41,731 nt of DNA from the NCBI GenBank assembly GCA_025997475.1, contig BNUQ01000014.1, positions 1-41,731 on the forward strand. Reading direction: 5' to 3'. Every line of letters begins with the position of its first letter. Position 1 is the stretch's first letter. The position numbers were made by a program, and so were the translations under genes. This DNA comes from Planctomycetales bacterium (GTDB lineage: Bacteria; Planctomycetota; SZUA-567). The notes under the pieces were generated by a model that was given only the letters and a program-made list of their open reading frames with translations, was not told the DNA's origin and ran no database searches. Positions 21,826 through 29,963 of the stretch are shown piece after piece.

Positions 21826-22995
21826 TCACGACAGCCGCCCGACAAAATCCTCGTAGCCGAATTTTTTAATGAGCCGCACCGCGCCTTTTTCGTAGGCGTA
21901 AATCGCCGGCAGACGAATCCCGTTAAAGGTATTATTTTTCACGAGGGAATAATGCGCCATATCGGTCAAGACCAAACGCCGTCCGGGGCGCAACTCCTCG
22001 GCAAACGAATACGCGCCGATTTCATCGCCCGCCAAACAACTCGGTCCGCCGAGACGATAAGTGTAACGTTGCGCGTCCGGCAAACCCGCGCCGAGAATTT
22101 GCGGGCGATACGGCATTTCCAACACGTCCGGCATTTGCGTCGCCGCGGACGCATCGACGATTGCCACGCCGCCGTCGTTCTCAAAAACGTCAACCACTTC
22201 GGTAACCAGCACGCCGCCGTTCAGCGCCGTCGCTTCGCCGGGTTCCAAATAAAGCGTCGCCGGATATTTTTCGCGCCAGCGGCGCAACGTCGCGATTAAC
22301 AATTCGACCGCGTAATCGTCGCGCGTGAGGTGATGTCCGCCGCCGCAATTCAGCCATTCCATTTGGGGCAGAAGGTCGCCGAATTTTTGTTCGACCGCCG
22401 CGACCGTCCGCGCCAGCGCGTCCGCGTTACATTCGCACAAATTGTGAAAATGCAAGCCGGCGACGCCGGTTAAATCGGCGCCCGCCAAATTCGCCGCCGT
22501 AATGCCTAACCGCGAGCCGGCGCGGCAGGGGTCGTAAAGCGCCGTCGCCACTTCGCGCTGTTCGGGATTGACGCGCAAGCCGAGCGAGCGGTCGGCGAGC
22601 GCGCCGCGGAATTGGTGGAATTGTCGCAGAGAGTTAAATGAAAAATGCGAACACCAACGACGATAATCGGCGATTTCGTTTTCGCGAAACGCCGGCGAAA
22701 AGATATGGGTTTCGCCGCCGAATTTTTCATAACCGAGCCGCGCTTCGTCCGGCGAACTGGCGCACGTGCCGGCATAAGCGGATTTTATCGCCGGAAACAC
22801 GGCAAACGCGGCAAACGCTTTCAGCGCCAGCAAAATTTTCACGTCGGCGGCGCGCGCGATTTGCCCGATAAATTCGGCGTTTAATTGCAATAAGTCAACG
22901 TCCAAAACATAGCACGGCGTCGTTACCGGCAACGCGGCATAATCGACACAGTGCGCGGCGCGGCGCGCGAGAAATTCTTGTTGAATGGGGAGCAT
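21826..22995 (-). CDS. nspC: carboxynorspermidine decarboxylase
   Basis: A 389-residue PLP-dependent fold III (alanine-racemase-like) decarboxylase. It converts carboxy(nor)spermidine to (nor)spermidine in the alternative bacterial polyamine pathway. The N-terminal TPCYVLDVDLL and LLALKAFAAF place the PLP lysine at K59. GLHFHNLCE, WLNCGGGHHLTR, LEPGEAT, GPSCLAGDEIGAYSF and HYSLVKNNTFNGI are strong NspC signatures. The partner carboxynorspermidine dehydrogenase is not in the window. The ispH gene begins 30 bases after its stop, so the two are probably co-transcribed. Confidence 0.93.
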   Translation of the reverse strand: MLPIQQEFLARRAAHCVDYAALPVTTPCYVLDVDLLQLNAEFIGQIARAADVKILLALKAFAAFAVFPAIKSAYAGTCASSPDEARLGYEKFGGETHIFSPAFRENEIADYRRWCSHFSFNSLRQFHQFRGALADRSLGLRVNPEQREVATALYDPCRAGSRLGITAANLAGADLTGVAGLHFHNLCECNADALARTVAAVEQKFGDLLPQMEWLNCGGGHHLTRDDYAVELLIATLRRWREKYPATLYLEPGEATALNGGVLVTEVVDVFENDGGVAIVDASAATQMPDVLEMPYRPQILGAGLPDAQRYTYRLGGPSCLAGDEIGAYSFAEELRPGRRLVLTDMAHYSLVKNNTFNGIRLPAIYAYEKGAVRLIKKFGYEDFVGRLS

Positions 22996-23014
22996 CGTTT
23001 TTCAATCGTGATTT

Positions 23015-24133
23015 TTAATTCGTAATTCGTAACGGCTCTTTATTTTTGCCTAACACATAGTCGCTAAATTTGCGCGCGGCGGCGATTGAGAATTTTTCAA
23101 TCGGCAAAAACAGCACCGCCGCAAGAAATGACAATAAAGCCGTCGCCGCGCCAATCGCCGCTTTGACCGTCCATTCGGTTTGATATTCGGGATAAACCAA
23201 CAGCAAATAACTTTGGAACGAACAAATGAGCGGCAGATGCACCAGGTAAAGCGGGAAGGATATTTTGCCCAACCACACCGAAAACCGGCTTTGTAAAAAA
23301 CGGTTGAACCGCCCGACGCTCACCGCCGCGAACACGATTAGCGCCGCCAATAATACAAGTCCCGCCTCGTTTATTCGCATGCCACAAATCGCCAACACCG
23401 TCAGCGGAATACCGATTTGCGCCCAGCGGTTTTGTCGGATTTTTGCCAGCGTCGCCGCCGATGCTTTCACCCAAAATTTGGCGATAAACAAGCCCAAGAC
23501 AAACGCCGCCATCAGCGGCGATTTTTCCAACAAAAGCAATGCGAACAATCCGATGAATAACGTCGCGAGTCGCACGCGCCAACGCCACGATTTGCCGCGA
23601 GACGCAATCACGATATTTCGCGCCGCCGTCGCCGAATGTTGCGCAAGCAACAGAATGATGACTAAATACGAGCCGAGAATTTCCGGCGTTATCGTCCACA
23701 AGACGCCGTTATACTGAGTGTTATTCCAACCAAGAGCGCCAATTACCGAAGTAAGCGCATCAGATAATGACGGTGAAAAACGGTAAAAGGATAGTATCCA
23801 ACCATTACTCGGCGACGGTATTTTCCCGGCTTCAAGATTGCACATTAAACCGCCGAGTAACATTTCGTAAATAAATATCGTCGAGAAGAAAATCGGGATG
23901 CCAAGCCGCAACGGTCGCCGCCACGCCAAACCGGTGAGAGTGTCGAGATTTCGCCGCCGCCAATAACTCAGCGACAACACCACGCCGGATAACACGAAGA
24001 AAATTCGTACTGCCAATTGACCATTGAGAAAAAGATGCAACGGATACGCCGCCGTTGGAATATCGACGATTGGATATCTAAACGCGGCAACGATATGGCA
24101 AAGCAAAACCGCTACCGCCGCCCAGCCGCGCAA
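23015..24133 (-). CDS. acyltransferase-3 family membrane protein (in-frame part of a frame-disrupted gene)
   Basis: An integral-membrane acyltransferase (OafA/acyltransferase-3 type) of about ten helices that would O-acylate a surface sugar or lipid. Motifs: RGWAAVAVLLCHIVAAFRYP with the catalytic His, FFVLSGVVLSLSYWRRR, ITPEILGSY, and LGKISFPLYLVHLPL. The coordinates given start at a TTG inside the conserved DGLRGWAAV block, which cannot be the true start. The open frame continues upstream through VDFFDGL to a run of 14 G with no in-frame ATG, GTG or TTG. An ATG at 24240-24242 would join this frame only with 13 or 16 G. The C-terminal RITN and stop come from AATTACG repeat heptads. Confidence 0.8.
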   Translation of the reverse strand: MRGWAAVAVLLCHIVAAFRYPIVDIPTAAYPLHLFLNGQLAVRIFFVLSGVVLSLSYWRRRNLDTLTGLAWRRPLRLGIPIFFSTIFIYEMLLGGLMCNLEAGKIPSPSNGWILSFYRFSPSLSDALTSVIGALGWNNTQYNGVLWTITPEILGSYLVIILLLAQHSATAARNIVIASRGKSWRWRVRLATLFIGLFALLLLEKSPLMAAFVLGLFIAKFWVKASAATLAKIRQNRWAQIGIPLTVLAICGMRINEAGLVLLAALIVFAAVSVGRFNRFLQSRFSVWLGKISFPLYLVHLPLICSFQSYLLLVYPEYQTEWTVKAAIGAATALLSFLAAVLFLPIEKFSIAAARKFSDYVLGKNKEPLRITN

Positions 24134-24242
24134 GCCGTCGAAAAAATCAACCCGCTCGCGGGTGTTCGGTGAAACTGACGAAGCGGATAAAAAGTTGCCC
24201 CCCCCCCCCCCGTAAATCGTTATTTGTTATACTGTTATGCAT
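24134..24242 (-). other. predicted 5' end of the acyltransferase gene, out of frame in this sequence
   Basis: Reading from the ATG at 24240-24242 gives MHNSITNNDLRGGGG and then, with 14 G, leaves the acyltransferase frame and stops soon after (at GCGGGTTGA). With one G fewer the same ATG would continue as ...GGGGNFLSASSV and then SPNTRERVDFFDGLRGWAAV, the normal family N-terminus. GAAAGA lies before the ATG. Confidence 0.65.
24198..24211. repeat. 14-base C (G on coding strand) homopolymer
   Basis: A run of 14 C on the plus strand, read as 14 G within the start region of the acyltransferase gene. It is the only such tract in the window. Long G tracts inside coding starts are typical contingency (phase-variation) sites, and also a typical site of sequencing length error. 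Confidence 0.9.
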
Positions 24243-24415
24243 ATTTTTCTTTCAACAGATTGAAATGATAAAAAAGGAATGCCAAGATAATCATATTTAT
24301 TGGGGCTAGCCCATTCAGAGTAATAATTATTTTTGCCCAAATTTTCAGCGGTTCGCCAACCGCGTGAACCGCCGGCTATCTTGACTCGCGCCGTTGGCGT
24401 GCGCGACGGTTGCAC
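24227..24415 (-). pseudogene. short ORF, possible remnant of an FGE-sulfatase (SUMF1-like) C-terminus
   Basis: A 62-codon frame from a GTG: SRTPTARVKIAGGSRGW, RTAENLGKNNYYSEWASP, NKYDYLGIPFLSF. The order RV..GGS ... AEN ... SP..YDYLG loosely follows the C-terminal end of formylglycine-generating-enzyme-type domains, with key Arg residues lost. Its stop overlaps the upstream ATG of the acyltransferase gene. It is AT-rich compared with neighbours. It may equally be a small unrelated protein. Confidence 0.3.
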
Positions 24416-24423
24416 AATTCCAT

Positions 24424-24450
24424 AAAAAAAGGGCGTGAAAATTCACGCCC
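24424..24450 (-). terminator. intrinsic terminator of the Cys-rich repeat protein
   Basis: On the minus strand GGGCGTGA and TCACGCCC form a perfect 8-bp stem with a four-base loop followed by seven T. It lies ~30 bases after the stop codon of the gene at 24480. Confidence 0.9.
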
Positions 24451-24479
24451 TTCGTTATTACTTGGTGTCGAAAGCCAAC

Positions 24480-25634
24480 TTATTTAATCACGACTTCGGC
24501 TTTCGGCAATTCTTTCTCGGCGACCTGATTGTCACAGTTGCCGCCGTCGCAGAGTTTCTCTTCTTTCACGACGTTGTCTTTAATATCAACATCACAGCCG
24601 TCTTTCTTGACCAAACGCCAGACCATAATTTCCGGGCTCGCCAAGACCTTCTGCAAACGCGATTCGTATTTCGCCGGAACTTTCACTTGCACCGAGGTTT
24701 CCGGTTTGACCATCACGAGACGCTTGATGCTCTTATAGACCGCCGGAATGCTCTTGAATTCCACGCCGCTACCTTCGGAAACTTCCGCCACCGCGATTTC
24801 TTCGTATTTCGGCGGGATAACGCATTCTTTCACTTCCGCCGGTTTCGAGAGAACTTTCACCTTGACGGTCTGTTTGCGACCGGCGAGCGGGCTATCAACC
24901 AATTCGCCTTCTTTGACCAAGACCTCTTTGGTGATGGTAACATATTCCGCCGGCGAATACTCGCTGGTAACGCACAACGCGGGGTCGCCTTCGGAGTTCG
25001 CTTTTTGCCCGACGCACGCGCCTTCGCCAACTTTACGCATCGGCGGCTTTACCATAATTTTCTCTTCGACAGTTTTATACACCGCCGGAATCCACACTTT
25101 CGCCGTGGTCGAGGGCTGAACGTCAAGTTCTTTTTCGACGTATTTGTATTCAGCCGGAATAATGCTGTAAGAAACCTGCGCCTCTTCAACCAACACCTTA
25201 ATCTTTTTGCAGGTAACTTTCGCCGGCACCGCGTAGGCGATTTTCTTCGGCGGGCAGACCATAATGCGGCAATCCTGCACCGCGTATTCCGCCGGCACGC
25301 ACTTGGTGTAATAAGTTTCCGGACGCACCAACGTCTCGGTTACTTTGTCCAAGTATTCCGCCGATTTGGTAACCAAGCACCACGCATAACCGGCAACCGG
25401 ACGCGGAGCGCCACGACCTTCGATGAACGGAACTTCCAGACCCTCTTGGACGTTCGCGCTCGCCGTCGCCGTTTTAACCACCGCATTCGCACCGCCGACC
25501 AAACCCGCATCCGCCTCGACGTTCGAGGTCATCATGATGCCTTGTTCCGCCGGAGCATCCACATCAGCGCTCGCCATCGCCGCGCCAGTGAAAGCCACAG
25601 CCACAGCCATCACTTTTCCGAACTTGCTCAACAT
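24480..25634 (-). CDS. exported Cys-rich PAEY-repeat protein (paralogue 1)
   Basis: Encodes 384 residues. The signal peptide MLSKFGKVMAVAVAFTGAAM ends near ASA-DV. After EVPFIEGRGAPRPVAGYAWC comes a series of ~25-residue repeats of the form (V/I)PA-x-Y-(K/E)-(T/S/Y)-V-x4-(V/L)-x-V-(K/R)P, for example IPAEYKYVEKELDVQP, IPAVYKTVEEKIMVKP, VPAKYESRLQKVLASP. A short tail contains LCDGGNC. More than ten Cys suggest disulfides in the periplasm or outside the cell. AAAGGAGA precedes two close ATGs; spacing favours the one at 25632-25634. A paralogue lies at 39836 on the other strand. Function unknown; a wall or surface structural role is possible. Confidence 0.8.
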   Translation of the reverse strand: MLSKFGKVMAVAVAFTGAAMASADVDAPAEQGIMMTSNVEADAGLVGGANAVVKTATASANVQEGLEVPFIEGRGAPRPVAGYAWCLVTKSAEYLDKVTETLVRPETYYTKCVPAEYAVQDCRIMVCPPKKIAYAVPAKVTCKKIKVLVEEAQVSYSIIPAEYKYVEKELDVQPSTTAKVWIPAVYKTVEEKIMVKPPMRKVGEGACVGQKANSEGDPALCVTSEYSPAEYVTITKEVLVKEGELVDSPLAGRKQTVKVKVLSKPAEVKECVIPPKYEEIAVAEVSEGSGVEFKSIPAVYKSIKRLVMVKPETSVQVKVPAKYESRLQKVLASPEIMVWRLVKKDGCDVDIKDNVVKEEKLCDGGNCDNQVAEKELPKAEVVIK

Positions 25635-26007
25635 AACCATTCTCCTTTTGTTAAAAATCCCCCAAGAAAAAAAACAGACATAAATTGAAACTACGCCGCC
25701 GTTCGCGAAACGCTTTCTACCGTCGTGCAAACAACAACGGCGGACAATTGTGCTTTTTTATCGGACGCTGTAAAGAGGAAAAATATTTTTTTTACGTCCG
25801 CTAACCCAACGGGTTTTATGCGGGAAAACACGGCTATTTATTACTTTCACCGCCGCGACCGGTTATTTTTCCCGCCCGCCGCCGTTACAGAAAAGCGGCA
25901 GAAAAACCGATAAACCGATTTTTGCGCGGCGCTCGTCGCGCGACGCCAAAACGAAACGGGCATTGTGGACAAACGTCCGCTAATAGCAAGAACAATTTAC
26001 GAAGAGC
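25635..26007. other. gene-free upstream region of the exported repeat protein
   Basis: No gene is seen. The region is AT-rich near 25660-25700 and 25780-25800 (on the minus strand a long T run precedes CTTGGGGGATTTTTAAC). GGACAA and GTCCG motifs occur at both ends (CGGACAATTGTG ~25742 and ATTGTGGACAAACG ~25962). Promoter elements for the minus-strand gene must lie here, but no -35/-10 pair stands out. Confidence 0.4.
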
Positions 26008-26086
26008 AAAGTTAAAAGTTGGAAGTTGAAAGTTTAGACGACCGCTACCTATCTCCACTTTCAACTTTTAACTTTGCTCTTCGCAC
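26008..26086. repeat. short heptad-arm inverted repeat element
   Basis: AGAGCAAAGTTAAAAGTTGG at the left and an inverted CAACTTTTAACTTTGCTCTT at the right pair over ~20 bases around a short centre. It lacks the GCGAAGCG core. Confidence 0.8.
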
Positions 26087-26911
26087 TTACCCCAACCGCC
26101 GGTATTCGCGCCGGTAAATGTCGGTCAATAAGTCGGCGAGAAATTGCGGCTCGTCGCCCGCGTCCGGCGCGGTTAGCGCGTATTTTTTCGCGAGCGGCAA
26201 CACCACTTTTTCCCGCAACCTCGCCGCTTGTTCGTCCGTCAAGTCCTCCCACCGCGCCAGCGTTTTTTCCGCCGCGAGCCGCCAATTCGCCGGCAATTCC
26301 CCGCGTCCGGCAAAATGAAATTTAACGGCGCCCGCGTTGCTCGCGTCGCGCCGCTCTAATTTTTCCCGCAACCGCAACACTTCGCCGTCAACCGGCAAGC
26401 CGTCGCCGACGACCATCGTGCCGGCGAATAAGTCGCCGAGCCGTTGCCGATGTTGCGTTACGAACGCCACAAACAACGTCGGCAACATCAGCGGCGGCAG
26501 TAATAGCGCGAAGTCGAGCAAGCGGGTTAAATTGCGAAGGCCAATCGCGACGGCGTCAAGCGTAAAACCGTCCACGCGCACCACGCGCAATTTCATTATT
26601 TTTTTGCCGACGGTGCGCCCGCCGCCGACCCATTCCATCACGGCGAACGCCAGAGCGTTGAGCAACATCACCGCGATAAACGCTAACGCGAACACCGCGA
26701 CCCACGCGAGCATTCCGCCCTCGCGTTGCCACGTCCGCCACTCGCCGTCCCACATCGACACGCGGCTAAACGCCAGCACCGCCGCCACCAACGCCGCGCC
26801 GAAAAACAACGCCAGCAGTAGCGTCTGGTCTATCAGCCACGCGATAAAGCGCGACCCGAAACCGGCGGGACGATAGGTAACGACGATATTTTCGGGCGTT
26901 TCAAATTGCAT
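26087..26911 (-). CDS. RDD-family membrane protein with C-terminal extension
   Basis: Encodes 274 residues. The RDD domain spans ~10-165: RPAGFGSRFIAWLIDQTLLL with the Arg/Asp pair, membrane helices around 28-50 and 68-92, EWVGGGRTVGKKIMKLRVV and the end QHRQRLGDLFAGTMVV. The soluble C-terminal ~100 residues are charged and helical (RLREKLERRD, WEDLTDEQAARLREKV, FLADLLTDIYRREYRRLG). RDD proteins are thought to be transporters or membrane-scaffolding proteins; no substrate can be named. No Shine-Dalgarno sequence is obvious. Confidence 0.87.
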   Translation of the reverse strand: MQFETPENIVVTYRPAGFGSRFIAWLIDQTLLLALFFGAALVAAVLAFSRVSMWDGEWRTWQREGGMLAWVAVFALAFIAVMLLNALAFAVMEWVGGGRTVGKKIMKLRVVRVDGFTLDAVAIGLRNLTRLLDFALLLPPLMLPTLFVAFVTQHRQRLGDLFAGTMVVGDGLPVDGEVLRLREKLERRDASNAGAVKFHFAGRGELPANWRLAAEKTLARWEDLTDEQAARLREKVVLPLAKKYALTAPDAGDEPQFLADLLTDIYRREYRRLG

Positions 26912-26917
26912 TTTTTT

Positions 26918-27018
26918 TAGAGTTTAGAGTTGAGAGTTGAGAGTTGAGAGAGTAGCGTTTCATTTGAAAAACGCGCGGAACGCTTCCTCTGCTCAACTCT
27001 TAATTCTAAATTCTCTCC
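26918..27018. repeat. heptad-arm inverted repeat element
   Basis: Left arm AGTTTAG/AGTTGAG heptads, core AAACGCGCGGAACGCTTCC, and an inverted right arm (TCAACTCTTAATTCTAAATTC). It separates the RDD gene start from the ychF stop. Confidence 0.85.
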
Positions 27019-27019
27019 A

Positions 27020-28114
27020 TCAAACATTAAACCGAAAATGCATCACGTCGCCGTCGGCGACGGCGTAGTCCTTGCCCTCGGCGCGCATCACGCCCGCCGC
27101 TTTCGCGCCTTGTTCGCCGCGATATTTAATATAGTCGGCGAACGCAATCACCTCGGCGCGGATAAAGCCCTTTTCAAAATCGGTGTGAATCACGCTTGCC
27201 GCTTTCGGCGCTTTCCAGCCGCTTTCAATCGTCCACGCCTTCACTTCTTTCGGTCCGGCGGTGAAGTAACTGCACAGCCCCAGCGTCGCGTAACTCAAAC
27301 GAATAACTTGCTCCAAACCGCCCTCGGCGATGCGGTATTCCGCCAAATACTCGCGCCGCTCGTCGTCGTTCAGCGCGGCCAACTCCTCTTCCATTTTGGC
27401 GCAAATTTTCACCACGGCGCGTTGATTTTTCGCCGCGTAGGCGCGGACTTGGCGGACGTAATCGTTGTCGGCGACGATGGTTTTTTCATCGACGTTGGCG
27501 CAGTAAATCACTTTTTTCGCCGTGAGAAAACGCATCTCGGTAAAAATTTCGCCCAACGTTTCCGCTTCGGGAAAAGTCGCGGCGGGATTGCCGGCGGCGA
27601 AATGTTTTTGCAACCGTTCGCCGCATTCGGCGAGCGGTTTCGACGTTTTATCGACGCGGGCGCGTTTTTCGAGCGCGTCTAATTTTTTGTCCCATTGCTC
27701 GGCGTCGGCGATGACCAGTTCGGTTTCGATGATTTCGAGGTCGCGAACGGGGTTGACGGAGTGGTCAACGTGAATGATGTCCGGGTCGTCGAAACAGCGG
27801 ACGACGTGCAGAATCGCGGCGGTTTCGCGAATGTTGCCGAGAAATTGGTTGCCGAGTCCCTCGCCGCGGCTGGCGCCTTTGACGAGTCCGGCGATGTCAA
27901 CAAATTCGACGGCGGCTTCGACGATTTTTTGCGGCTTGACCAGTTCGGCGAGGAGCGCCAAGCGCGCGTCCGGCACCGGCACGACGGCTTTATTCGGCTC
28001 AATCGTGCAAAACGGATAATTCGCCGCCTGCGCGGCGGCGGAGCGCGTGAGCGCGTTAAACAGCGTGGACTTGCCGACATTCGGCAACCCGACAATGCCA
28101 ATTCCGAGCGACAT
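27020..28114 (-). CDS. ychF: redox-regulated ribosome-binding ATPase/GTPase YchF
   Basis: A 364-residue Obg-family P-loop protein that binds the ribosome and prefers ATP. G1 is GLPNVGKST (9-17), followed by AQAANYPFCTIEPN (switch I), G3 DIAGLVKGASRGEGLGNQFL, and the altered G4 region (ANVDEKT) expected for YchF. The C-terminal TGS domain contains YFTAGPKEVKAWTI, HTDFEKGFIRAEVI and KDYAVADGDVMHFRFNV. Length is exactly typical. The start is the ATG at 28112-28114, with AAAGGA upstream, rather than the open frame running on into the repeat to 28252. Confidence 0.95.
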   Translation of the reverse strand: MSLGIGIVGLPNVGKSTLFNALTRSAAAQAANYPFCTIEPNKAVVPVPDARLALLAELVKPQKIVEAAVEFVDIAGLVKGASRGEGLGNQFLGNIRETAAILHVVRCFDDPDIIHVDHSVNPVRDLEIIETELVIADAEQWDKKLDALEKRARVDKTSKPLAECGERLQKHFAAGNPAATFPEAETLGEIFTEMRFLTAKKVIYCANVDEKTIVADNDYVRQVRAYAAKNQRAVVKICAKMEEELAALNDDERREYLAEYRIAEGGLEQVIRLSYATLGLCSYFTAGPKEVKAWTIESGWKAPKAASVIHTDFEKGFIRAEVIAFADYIKYRGEQGAKAAGVMRAEGKDYAVADGDVMHFRFNV

Positions 28115-28129
28115 AGTTTTTCCTTTCAA

Positions 28130-28511
28130 GTTTGAGAGGGAAAAGGGAAGCGGTGAAAGGGAAAAGTTGAAAGTTGAAAAGACGTATTTATAGCGGTTGG
28201 CGTTGAAAGTTGAACTTGCGCAAAGCGAGTTAAAAAAATCAAATTCCGCCAATCGCGCTTTCAGCGCGCCTGCCGGAGATTATTTCAATAGACCTGTTCT
28301 AAACCTACGAGCGAGCAGATTTTCGTGCATAATTTTTCGTTCCGCAAGGAGAAATGACGAAGCAATACCGAGAGTATTGCAAGGAATTTTGACGCGGCGG
28401 AACGGAAAATTGGCCGAAAAGATGCCGCGAATTGGTTGTCGAACAGGTCTAATTAGGGATTTCTTTTTTACCGGCGCCATCTTCCCTTTTCCCTAATCCC
28501 TAACCCTATTA
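28130..28511. repeat. composite heptad-arm region carrying the second MITE copy
   Basis: Left side GAGGGAAAAGGGAAG and AGTTGAA heptads, an inner AGTTGAACTTGCGCAAAGCG piece, the 159-bp MITE (28291-28449), then TTCCCTTTTCCCTAATCCC units inverted relative to the left side. It fills the 443-base gap between the divergent ychF and hisD genes. No gene is seen in it. Confidence 0.7.
28289..28451. mobile_element. 159-bp MITE-like element, copy 2 (inverted)
   Basis: GACCTGTTC at 28291 and GAACAGGTC ending 28449, flanked by TA on both sides. It is the reverse complement of the copy at 17120-17278 with about seven substitutions and no length change. It has the same internal hairpins. No transposase is encoded. 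Confidence 0.87.
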
Positions 28512-28557
28512 GAATAGCATAATCATCTTCATAGTCCAATTAGTGAGAAAGGGTCTT

Positions 28558-29862
28558 ATGAAAGTTATCAAATTTCAGCCGGACTGCGCCGAGTTTCGCC
28601 GATTGCTCGACCGCGCGCAAAAGCCGTCGCCGGAAATCGCCGCGCGCGTCGCGGACATCATTCAACAAGTCCGCGCCGACGGCGACCTCGCGCTGTGCGA
28701 GTTCAGCCATCGGTTCGACCGCGTCGCGCTTCTGCCGGAAGAATTACGGGTAACGCCGGAGGAAATCGACGCGGGCGCGGCGCAGGTTGACGCCGATTTT
28801 ATGACCGCGAGCGTTTTGGCGCGGGTCAACATTCGCAAGTTTCACGAGTATCAGCGCCGCGTTAGTTACGAACATCCCGACGGCGACGGCGTGCGTTTGG
28901 CGAAGCGCGTTTTGCCGCTGTCGCGCGTCGGCATTTACGTCCCCGCCGGTAGCGCGCCGCTGTTCAGTTCGCTGTTGATGTGCGCGGTGCCGGCGCAAAT
29001 CGCCGGCGTCGAACAAATCGCCGTCTGCGCCGGTCCCGACAAAAACGGCAAAATTCCGGCGCCGATTTTGGCGACGGCGAAAATGCTCAACTTAACGGAA
29101 ATTTATCGCGTCGGCGGCGCGCAGGCCATCGCGGCGCTGGCTTACGGCACGCCGACCGTCGCGCCGGTCGATAAAATCGTCGGACCGGGCGGACCGTATG
29201 TGAATATGGCGAAACGGTTGGTGTTCGGGCAATGCGGCATCGACTCGCTCGCCGGTCCCAGCGAACTCGCCGTTATCGCCGACCGCACCGCGCCGTCGGA
29301 ATTTGTCGCCGCCGATTTGATTAGCCAATTGGAACACGGGTCGGGACACGAAGCCGCCGCGCTGTTCACCGACAGCCGCGATTTAGCCGCCGGCGTGTTA
29401 ATCGAAATCGACCGGCAACTGCAACGGTTGAGCCGCGGCGACCTCATCCGGCAGGCGCTCGCCAATTACGGCGCGATTTTTTATTGTTCGGATTTGGCGG
29501 CGGCGGTGGACGCGGCGAACCGCTGGGCGCCGGAACATTTGGAAATTATCGCCGAAAACCAAGAGGATTTATTGTTGTCGGTGCGCAACGCGGGCGCGGT
29601 GTTTTTGGGCGCGTTTTCCGCCGAGCCGGTGGGCGATTATTTCGCGGGAACTAATCACGTGTTGCCGACGGCGGGGAGCGCGCGGTTTATGAGCAGTTTG
29701 TCGGTGTATGATTTCGTCAAAGACATTTCGGTGATTCGCTACACCGCCGCGCGGTTGGCGGTCGCCGGTCGGCACATCATCAAAATGGCGAACACCGAAG
29801 GATTAACCGCGCACGCCGCCGCCGTGCAAATCCGCTTGGATAAAATCGGCGGCGGGGTGTAG
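28558..29862 (+). CDS. hisD: histidinol dehydrogenase
   Basis: A 434-residue zinc enzyme catalysing the last two NAD+-dependent steps of histidine synthesis (histidinol to histidine). Blocks in order: LSRVGIYVPAGSAPLFSSLL, RVGGAQAIAALAYGT, DKIVGPGGPYVNMAKR, GPSELAVIAD, SQLEHGSGHEAAAL with catalytic and metal residues, WAPEHLEII, GTNHVLPTAGSARFMS and the closing VYDFVKDISVIRYT. AAAGGG lies just before the ATG at 28558; the frame extends five codons back to a GTG. No other his gene is adjacent. A strong bidirectional terminator follows. Confidence 0.96.
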   Translation: MKVIKFQPDCAEFRRLLDRAQKPSPEIAARVADIIQQVRADGDLALCEFSHRFDRVALLPEELRVTPEEIDAGAAQVDADFMTASVLARVNIRKFHEYQRRVSYEHPDGDGVRLAKRVLPLSRVGIYVPAGSAPLFSSLLMCAVPAQIAGVEQIAVCAGPDKNGKIPAPILATAKMLNLTEIYRVGGAQAIAALAYGTPTVAPVDKIVGPGGPYVNMAKRLVFGQCGIDSLAGPSELAVIADRTAPSEFVAADLISQLEHGSGHEAAALFTDSRDLAAGVLIEIDRQLQRLSRGDLIRQALANYGAIFYCSDLAAAVDAANRWAPEHLEIIAENQEDLLLSVRNAGAVFLGAFSAEPVGDYFAGTNHVLPTAGSARFMSSLSVYDFVKDISVIRYTAARLAVAGRHIIKMANTEGLTAHAAAVQIRLDKIGGGV

Positions 29863-29902
29863 CGGTTTGGGCGTCGGCGGTTTTAGTCGGTAGCGTCAAA
29901 TC

Positions 29903-29938
29903 AAGGGGCTTAAGAATCGCAAGATTCTTAAGCCCCTT
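29903..29938. terminator. bidirectional intrinsic terminator between hisD and the Ig/TPR gene
   Basis: AAGGGGCTTAAGAATC and its exact complement form a 16-bp stem around GCAA, followed by AATTTATTTT on the plus strand. It lies between the converging genes hisD and the gene at 29964. Confidence 0.88.
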
Positions 29939-29963
29939 AATTTATTTTAATTTTTCGCCGCGC

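Noticed and set aside
24435..25688. 417-codon open frame on the plus strand opposite the Cys-rich repeat protein
   Set aside because: Composition is His/Phe/Arg-rich, there is no ribosome site or recognisable domain, and the opposite strand has a signal peptide, repeats, Shine-Dalgarno and terminator. It is a by-product of GC-ending codons.
28115..28252. N-terminal extension of YchF
   Set aside because: The extension is repeat-encoded; MSLGIGIVGLPNVGKST is the universal YchF start and has its own AAAGGA.
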